This document shows positions 53,931-57,711 of a stretch of DNA of 57,711 nucleotides, one piece after another; positions within the stretch are counted from its first letter, which is position 1; each line of letters begins with the position of its first letter. The notes under the pieces were generated by a model. That model made no database searches, was not told the origin of the DNA, and saw only the letters and a program-made list of their open reading frames with translations. Made by a program: the position numbers and the translations under genes. The DNA comes from Bacteroides sp. (GTDB lineage: Bacteria; Bacteroidota; Bacteroidia; Bacteroidales; Muribaculaceae), in NCBI GenBank assembly GCA_014801225.1, contig JAAVEO010000029.1, forward strand, positions 1 through 57,711, read 5' to 3'.

Positions 53931-54734
53931 TTAATTCCAAGCAGAACTTACCTCTAAATCTGTATACTTGTTAGCAGGAGGAATAGAGATATTTTTGGTA
54001 TTGTATAGATACCACTGCTTACTTACTTCCGGATCATAACTGAAATCTAGAAATACTTCATAAACTATGCCTGCATCAGCCCATTCAGTAAAACCGACTT
54101 CATATAATTCGTTGGCTATTTCAATGGCAGTGGATTTGCAACGGCCAAGAAACAGCTCCCATACACCTCGCTCTACAGAGCTACACCGAATATAACCGCC
54201 TATAGAGTCAGCAATCTCTTTTAAACGGATGGAATCCCCGGCATTCTTCAGTCGTACAGTTACGTAATCCTCAGGACGATACTCACTTTCATATTGAGAG
54301 CTATAATAGAAATTGGATACCCTTATAACTTTCGGTTCCTTTTTTAGTTTAGCTCGCAATCTTTTTCCCAACTTCGGATCGCCTACTGAACATTCCATTC
54401 TATGAATCCCCGGCTCTGATTCCCTATGACTAATCACAAAATCAGAATTTCCCAAAATAGAATAAACTGCAGTTGTGTCGGTAGTCCATACAACAAATTT
54501 ATCCAAATATACTTCATAATTTTCTTTTTTGTCCGGATTTTTGGAAAAAAAAGGATTGTCATAAACAATTTCAGTCTCTTCTCCCTTGACTTTCGCGGGA
54601 GGAGCAGGTGGTTGTCGGGCATAGGAAATTTTCCTCTCAATCTTTTCGTCCTCCTGTGCAACCCCATAAAAAGAGCCGCCGAGTATCGCCGCGAAGACGA
54701 GCCATAGTAGAATTAATCCTTCTTTTCTATTCAT
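53931..54734 (-). CDS. S8-protease-like propeptide lacking the catalytic domain (copy A)
   Basis: A 267-aa exported protein: signal peptide-like LILLWLVFAAILGGSFYGVAQ and a Pro-rich linker, then a region resembling the propeptide of surface subtilases. It ends QWYLYNTKNISIP...SSAWN, the usual start of an S8 catalytic domain. A TAA follows directly after AWN, and no catalytic Asp/His/Ser region exists. It is about half identical to copy B, but the promoter plus signal-peptide stretch is nearly identical. The ATG at 54732-54734 is preferred because a longer frame (to 54815) would run into the promoter. A copy-A-specific C at the first base of the -7 box may weaken expression. Confidence 0.65.
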   Translation of the reverse strand: MNRKEGLILLWLVFAAILGGSFYGVAQEDEKIERKISYARQPPAPPAKVKGEETEIVYDNPFFSKNPDKKENYEVYLDKFVVWTTDTTAVYSILGNSDFVISHRESEPGIHRMECSVGDPKLGKRLRAKLKKEPKVIRVSNFYYSSQYESEYRPEDYVTVRLKNAGDSIRLKEIADSIGGYIRCSSVERGVWELFLGRCKSTAIEIANELYEVGFTEWADAGIVYEVFLDFSYDPEVSKQWYLYNTKNISIPPANKYTDLEVSSAWN

Positions 54735-54812
54735 TTTGTATGTGTATTTGATGATTATTCGTAATAAATCAATAAAAATGAAATAATAGTGTTTTATCTC
54801 TCCTTTTGCTGA

Positions 54813-54843
54813 CAAATTTGGCTATAATTAATTAATTTTCAAA
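54813..54843 (-). promoter_or_regulatory. Promoter of copy A (one -7 mismatch)
   Basis: TTTG (54840-54843) and CAAATTTG (54813-54820) on the minus strand are 19 nt apart. The equivalent site in copy B is a perfect TAAATTTG. Confidence 0.6.
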
Positions 54844-54847
54844 ACTT

Positions 54848-54998
54848 TTAGTAATATTTCTTGAAATAAGGGAAACTATTAGATTCCTGATTCGATTTGT
54901 CTCCTATGGATACTTTCTTACCTCTATTTGACGCATAACCATAAGCGAGATCGACCATCGCGCCCTCAGAGACACTCTGTGAAATACTACCTTTTCTT
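54848..54998 (-). pseudogene. Decayed C-terminal gene fragment
   Basis: An open minus-strand frame of about 50 codons without a start, ending at TAA 54848-54850 with NSFPYFKKYY. The same last codons (LPYFKKYY then stop) occur just upstream of copy B near 57500. The parent gene is not recognised. Confidence 0.3.
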
Positions 54999-55123
54999 CA
55001 GCTGATGATGCATGTGCTACGGCATACGGCTACGAGCCGATGCAAAATTAATACGGCTTGCGGGATTATGCAAGTCGTAATTGGTTCAAGTTGGTTCAAA
55101 CTGAAAAAATGGATGGGCGAGTT

Positions 55124-55164
55124 TGTGCTCACTCCGTTCGCACCATAATCTCTTTCGGCGGAGG
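55124..55164 (+). repeat. REP-like repeat, left copy
   Basis: 41 nt beginning TGTGCTCACTCCGTTCGCAC and ending TTTCGGCGGAGG, 40 of 41 identical to the right copy at 56381-56421. An inverted partial copy (20 nt, 18 matches) lies at 55301-55320, so the left flank can form a large hairpin. Confidence 0.75.
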
Positions 55165-55300
55165 GGAGACAATCACCATTGGGGAGAGAAATAGAGCGCG
55201 CGAAAAGAATAATCTCTTGTAGACTAGCATGTGAAAGCTTATTTTATTATTTTTGCATCTCATTCGGGCCACCCCAATCATTGCCGTCGGCGGATATTGT

Positions 55301-55320
55301 GGTGCGAACGATGTGAGCAC
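55301..55320 (-). repeat. Inverted REP-like half copy
   Basis: GGTGCGAACGATGTGAGCAC is the reverse complement of the 55125 repeat head with two mismatches. Confidence 0.65.
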
Positions 55321-55355
55321 ATATACGTCTTCCACTAATATTTCTTTACCCATCC

Positions 55356-56357
55356 ATGCAAGAATACAATCCATTCTACTGCGATCCGACTCATACAAAC
55401 TACAATCGGCGTGCATATCATCATGACTATACACGCTCCGCCAGATATCTTATCACATTTATCAAGCAACAAGATGTTGGGCCTTTATCAAATATTAAGG
55501 AGAGCGCTGAATTGCCAGTTCATAATGCCTATTGCGAGCTTTCCGTGGTAGGCCGCGTCATTCCGACCGCCATAGACGATTGGCTTATCAGATATCCACA
55601 AATCAAAGTACCGGTCTATGCCGTGATGCCGGATCATCTTCATGTATGCGTCAATGTCACGGATGCACTGCCTAATGGGTTAAGCCGGGCTATAGGAAGT
55701 CTGAAGGGCTCCATATCGTCTGAATATCACTTCTCTTTACCGGATCAAGTCAGACCTCAGAAGATGCAGACTCTATTTGAAAAAGGATTCAATGACCGTA
55801 TCGCTTACAGTCAGGAGCAATGGGAAAGGCAAATCCATTATACCTTGGACAATCCAAGACGCTTTCTGCTGAAACGTGCTTATCCGGACTTCATGCTTCG
55901 CAGGTGGCAATTAACAGTAGGAAAAGATCGATATATCGCAAAGGGGAATGTGTTTTTATTAAAACAGCCTCATGTCTTTCATGTTAAGTTCAGCAGGCGT
56001 TATGATGACTCAGAGAAGGTTAAATGGATGGAAGAATGCAGGACTCATATATTAAATGGCGGAATACCGGTATCTCCTTTCATACATCCTATGGAAAAGG
56101 CAATACGTGACTATGCCGTTGAAGAGGGCTATGGTATTGTCCGCGTCACTACCAATGGGTTTGCGGAACGTGAAAGTGCCACGGGAGCTGAGTTTGAGTT
56201 GATGGCGCAGGGGCGTTTGCTTCTGATCGCACCTAAGGAGCATTCTACAAGAAAGGAGAGCTTGAGTTATTCTTGGGCTCAGCAACTTAACGGGCTTGCC
56301 ATGAGAATCGTCAATACTTTCAGAGGGAATGTCTCGGGTTTGATTAGAGCGCTTTAG
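55356..56357 (+). CDS. REP-associated tyrosine transposase (RAYT, HUH Y1 family)
   Basis: A 333-aa protein with a Y1 transposase domain: HUH motif His94-Leu-His96 in MPDHLHVCV and probable catalytic Tyr162 in YTLDNPRR. Such enzymes nick single-stranded REP hairpins. Direct REP-like copies flank the gene on both sides, which supports the assignment. An extra C-terminal region (about 190-333) with VSPFIHPMEKAIRDYAVEEG and GAEFELMAQGRLLLIAP is not part of the minimal domain and may be Rossmann-like. The 3' end overlaps the copy B frame tail-to-tail by 3 nt. Confidence 0.8.
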   Translation: MQEYNPFYCDPTHTNYNRRAYHHDYTRSARYLITFIKQQDVGPLSNIKESAELPVHNAYCELSVVGRVIPTAIDDWLIRYPQIKVPVYAVMPDHLHVCVNVTDALPNGLSRAIGSLKGSISSEYHFSLPDQVRPQKMQTLFEKGFNDRIAYSQEQWERQIHYTLDNPRRFLLKRAYPDFMLRRWQLTVGKDRYIAKGNVFLLKQPHVFHVKFSRRYDDSEKVKWMEECRTHILNGGIPVSPFIHPMEKAIRDYAVEEGYGIVRVTTNGFAERESATGAEFELMAQGRLLLIAPKEHSTRKESLSYSWAQQLNGLAMRIVNTFRGNVSGLIRAL

Positions 56358-57379
56358 GAGGGAATCTGCATTAGGGGATGTGTGCTCACTCCGTTCGCAC
56401 CACAATCTCTTTCGGCGGAGGATAGACAATCTCTTTCGGTGGAGGATAGACAATCTCTTTCGGCGGAAGAGAGACAATCTCCTTCGCCGAAGGAGATTGA
56501 TGGCTTGCGGGTCTGCGCGGGATCACATCCGAGCGTAGGAGAGGACTGTGGGCGACTCGACGTCGACGCCGCATTCCTTGGCGCGGTAGCGTAATTCCAT
56601 GCCAAACTTACATTAAGATCAGTATGGTGATTCACCTTATATATTGTAATATTATTTCTGTTATAAAGCCCCCATTGCTTATTTACATAAGGATCATAGG
56701 TGAATTCCACACACATTTCTGTCCAGAAATAAGGACGCGCCCACTCAAATAGACCGGTCTCATAGAGATAATTCGCTAATTCTACAGGTGTTGATTTACA
56801 AGATATTAGTTCTATGGTCCATCGAGTATCTGGCCTATATCTCATTCCCGGGAAAACCTTTCCTCCTATAGAATCAATCATGCTAAATAATTTCACGGAA
56901 TCAGCGCTATTTTTCAACATCACGTCCACATACTCTTCGGGACGGCGTTCCGTTTTTGTGGATGTGTCATAGCAATAATTAGCCACTCTAATAACCCCCG
57001 GAATTTTTCGTAAGTTATCGCGTAACTTTTTACCCAATTTTACATCTCCAATAGAACATTCCATTCTTCTGATTCCGGGTGAACTTTCATAAGAATTCTT
57101 TACATATTCCGGATCCCCGAGACAGGAGTAGACCGCCATAGAATCGGTTGTCCACACAATGAATTTGTCAAGATACACCTCATAGTATACCTTCTCATTA
57201 CTCGAGTTGTACTCAAACAGATATTCCGGTTCCACTCCTTTCGCATGAGAGGGAGCAGGCGGGGGAGGTGGAGGCAGGTACCTTTTAACCTCATCTTCCT
57301 GTGCAACCCCATAAAATGAGCCGCCGAGTATCGCTGCGAAGACGAGCCATAGTAGAATTAGTCCTTCTTTTCTATTCAT
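56354..57379 (-). CDS. S8-protease-like propeptide with repeat-derived tail (copy B)
   Basis: A 341-aa frame. The N-terminus is nearly identical to copy A (LILLWLVFAAILGGSFYGVAQ), and the body is about half identical (YEVYLDKFIVWTTDSMAVYS). It reaches QWGLYNRNN...SLAWN and then diverges. After AWNYATA, the last ~80 residues come from intergenic and repeat DNA, including three DCLSSAER-type octapeptides from 24-bp units. No S8 catalytic residues exist. The promoter is intact. It is either a truncated gene or a propeptide-only protein with a junk tail. Confidence 0.55.
   Translation of the reverse strand: MNRKEGLILLWLVFAAILGGSFYGVAQEDEVKRYLPPPPPPAPSHAKGVEPEYLFEYNSSNEKVYYEVYLDKFIVWTTDSMAVYSCLGDPEYVKNSYESSPGIRRMECSIGDVKLGKKLRDNLRKIPGVIRVANYCYDTSTKTERRPEEYVDVMLKNSADSVKLFSMIDSIGGKVFPGMRYRPDTRWTIELISCKSTPVELANYLYETGLFEWARPYFWTEMCVEFTYDPYVNKQWGLYNRNNITIYKVNHHTDLNVSLAWNYATAPRNAASTSSRPQSSPTLGCDPAQTRKPSISFGEGDCLSSAERDCLSSTERDCLSSAERDCGANGVSTHPLMQIPS
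56381..56421 (+). repeat. REP-like repeat, right copy
   Basis: 41 nt identical except one base to the 55124-55164 copy and in the same orientation, 24 nt after the RAYT stop. Its 3' part is the first unit of the tandem array at 56402-56499. Confidence 0.75.
56402..56499 (+). repeat. 24-bp tandem array with terminal palindrome
   Basis: Units 56402-56425, 56426-56449 and 56450-56473 share acaatctctttcggyggarg. The fourth unit (56474-56499) becomes a perfect palindrome, CAATCTCCTTCG-C-CGAAGGAGATTG, at 56475-56499. In the minus frame the units read DCLSSAER. Confidence 0.8.
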
Positions 57380-57613
57380 TTTTTTTGTATGTATGTTTGA
57401 TGATTATTCGTAATAAGTCAATAAAGATGAAATAATAGTGTTTTATCTCTCCTTTTGCTGACAAATTTAGCTATAATTAATTAATTTTCAAAACTTTTAG
57501 TAATATTTTTTGAAATAAGGAAGCTACTTGATTCATACGCGCCCTCAAAATCATGGCCTCCAAGAAATAATTCCCATCAACCCAAATCTTATCGACAAGA
57601 GGCTGTGTCATAA
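57380..57613. other. Upstream region of copy B
   Basis: 57380-57510 is nearly identical to the copy A upstream region (54735-54865), including the promoter and the PYFKKYY-stop codons. Beyond that the two diverge. No gene is seen up to 57613. Confidence 0.6.
57462..57492 (-). promoter_or_regulatory. Consensus promoter of copy B
   Basis: TTTG (57489-57492) and TAAATTTG (57462-57469) on the minus strand are 19 nt apart. Confidence 0.7.
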
Positions 57614-57711
57614 TGAAGTGACCCCAAAAAGTTGGACAGGTTAAATATTATCCAGTAATAGAAAGAGTTCGTTCTTGGCATTACCCACTTCAACAACGGT
57701 AGCACCGACGA
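57614..57711. mobile_element. Possible IS3/IS150-type insertion sequence end (partial)
   Basis: TGAAGTGACCCC...AAAGTTGGACA at 57614-57639 resembles the terminal inverted repeats of IS3/IS150-group elements. Next to it a minus-strand frame enters from the edge (VGATVVEVGNAKNELFLLLDN) and stops at 57641-57643, possibly the end of a transposase or passenger gene. The rest is outside the window, so the call is tentative. Confidence 0.35.

Larger units (their letters stand above)
54735..55355. other. Intergenic region upstream of copy A and left flank of the RAYT
   Basis: It contains the copy A promoter (54813-54843). It also holds a minus-strand open fragment 54848-54998, ending GDKSNQESNSFPYFKKYY and containing SVSEGAMVDLAYGYASN, which looks like the decayed 3' end of an unidentified gene. 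Further elements are a hairpin near 55053-55080 (TACGGCTTGC/GCAAGTCGTA), tandem TTGGTTCAA units at 55081-55100, and the REP-like copies at 55124-55164 and 55301-55320. Confidence 0.5.

Noticed and set aside
56052..56477. 141-codon minus frame overlapping the RAYT end and 24-bp array
   Set aside because: It is antisense to the RAYT and includes the repeats; no conserved motif is seen.
56402..56499. 24-bp repeats as a CRISPR array
   Set aside because: The units are directly adjacent with no spacers and no cas genes; they fit a REP/tandem-repeat array beside a RAYT.

Overview
The window looks like a chromosomal segment of a member of the Bacteroidales, most probably a Muribaculaceae-type gut commensal. 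The reasons are: many start regions carry the Bacteroidetes sigma-ABfr promoter (TTTG, 19-21 nt, TAnnTTTG); there is a complete Na+-NQR operon; there is an ExbB-ExbD-ExbD-TonB cluster; several secreted proteins have putative C-terminal sorting domains; BioG and BioC are fused; and families such as DUF3575, head-GIN (DUF2807), TraB/GumN and peptidase M64 are present. The species is inferred, not shown.

Layout. 0-4.2 kb: the end of a DUF3575 outer-membrane protein, then a leftward biotin operon bioA-bioF-bioGC. 4.3-8.3 kb: priA and two PorT/OmpW-like beta-barrel genes. 8.4-9.6 kb: rightward DUF59 Fe-S factor and lpxH. 9.66-9.9 kb: a promoter-to-terminator unit without an ORF, a candidate small RNA. 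9.95-11.7 kb: leftward bioD, a 3'-5' exonuclease and a small membrane protein. 11.9-15.9 kb: glyA, an LRR/transglutaminase-like protein and an orphan Rpn C-terminal protein. 16-22 kb: nqrABCDEF. 22.2-28.8 kb: TPR protein, PstS-like lipoprotein, small membrane protein and the TonB energising complex. 29.2-33 kb: pgk, divergent from an AmgK-like kinase/RapZ-C fusion plus a MurU-like nucleotidyltransferase. 33-43.6 kb: prfA, traB/gumN, tryptophanase, head-GIN protein, a YbdG-like MscS channel, M23/LysM peptidase, M64 peptidase and a double GNAT protein. 43.7-48.5 kb: TPR protein, kdsA, rsmE, nucleoside permease and tRNA-Met. 48.7-53.7 kb: a lipoprotein, a MurB/metallo-beta-lactamase fusion, a Spi-domain secreted protein, a small membrane protein and ruvX. 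53.6-57.7 kb: an accessory region with two paralogous S8-protease propeptides that lack catalytic domains, a RAYT (HUH Y1 transposase) with REP-like repeats between them, and a possible IS end at the edge.

Most genes are housekeeping: biotin and serine/glycine one-carbon metabolism, glycolysis, sodium-pumping respiration, cell-wall synthesis and recycling, LPS (KdsA, LpxH), translation, and indole production from tryptophan. The most unusual parts are the right-hand accessory region, with its conserved promoter/signal-peptide module on divergent catalysis-free protease propeptides beside a RAYT, the kinase-RapZ fusion, the MurB-MBL fusion, and the intergenic small-RNA candidate at 9.7 kb.
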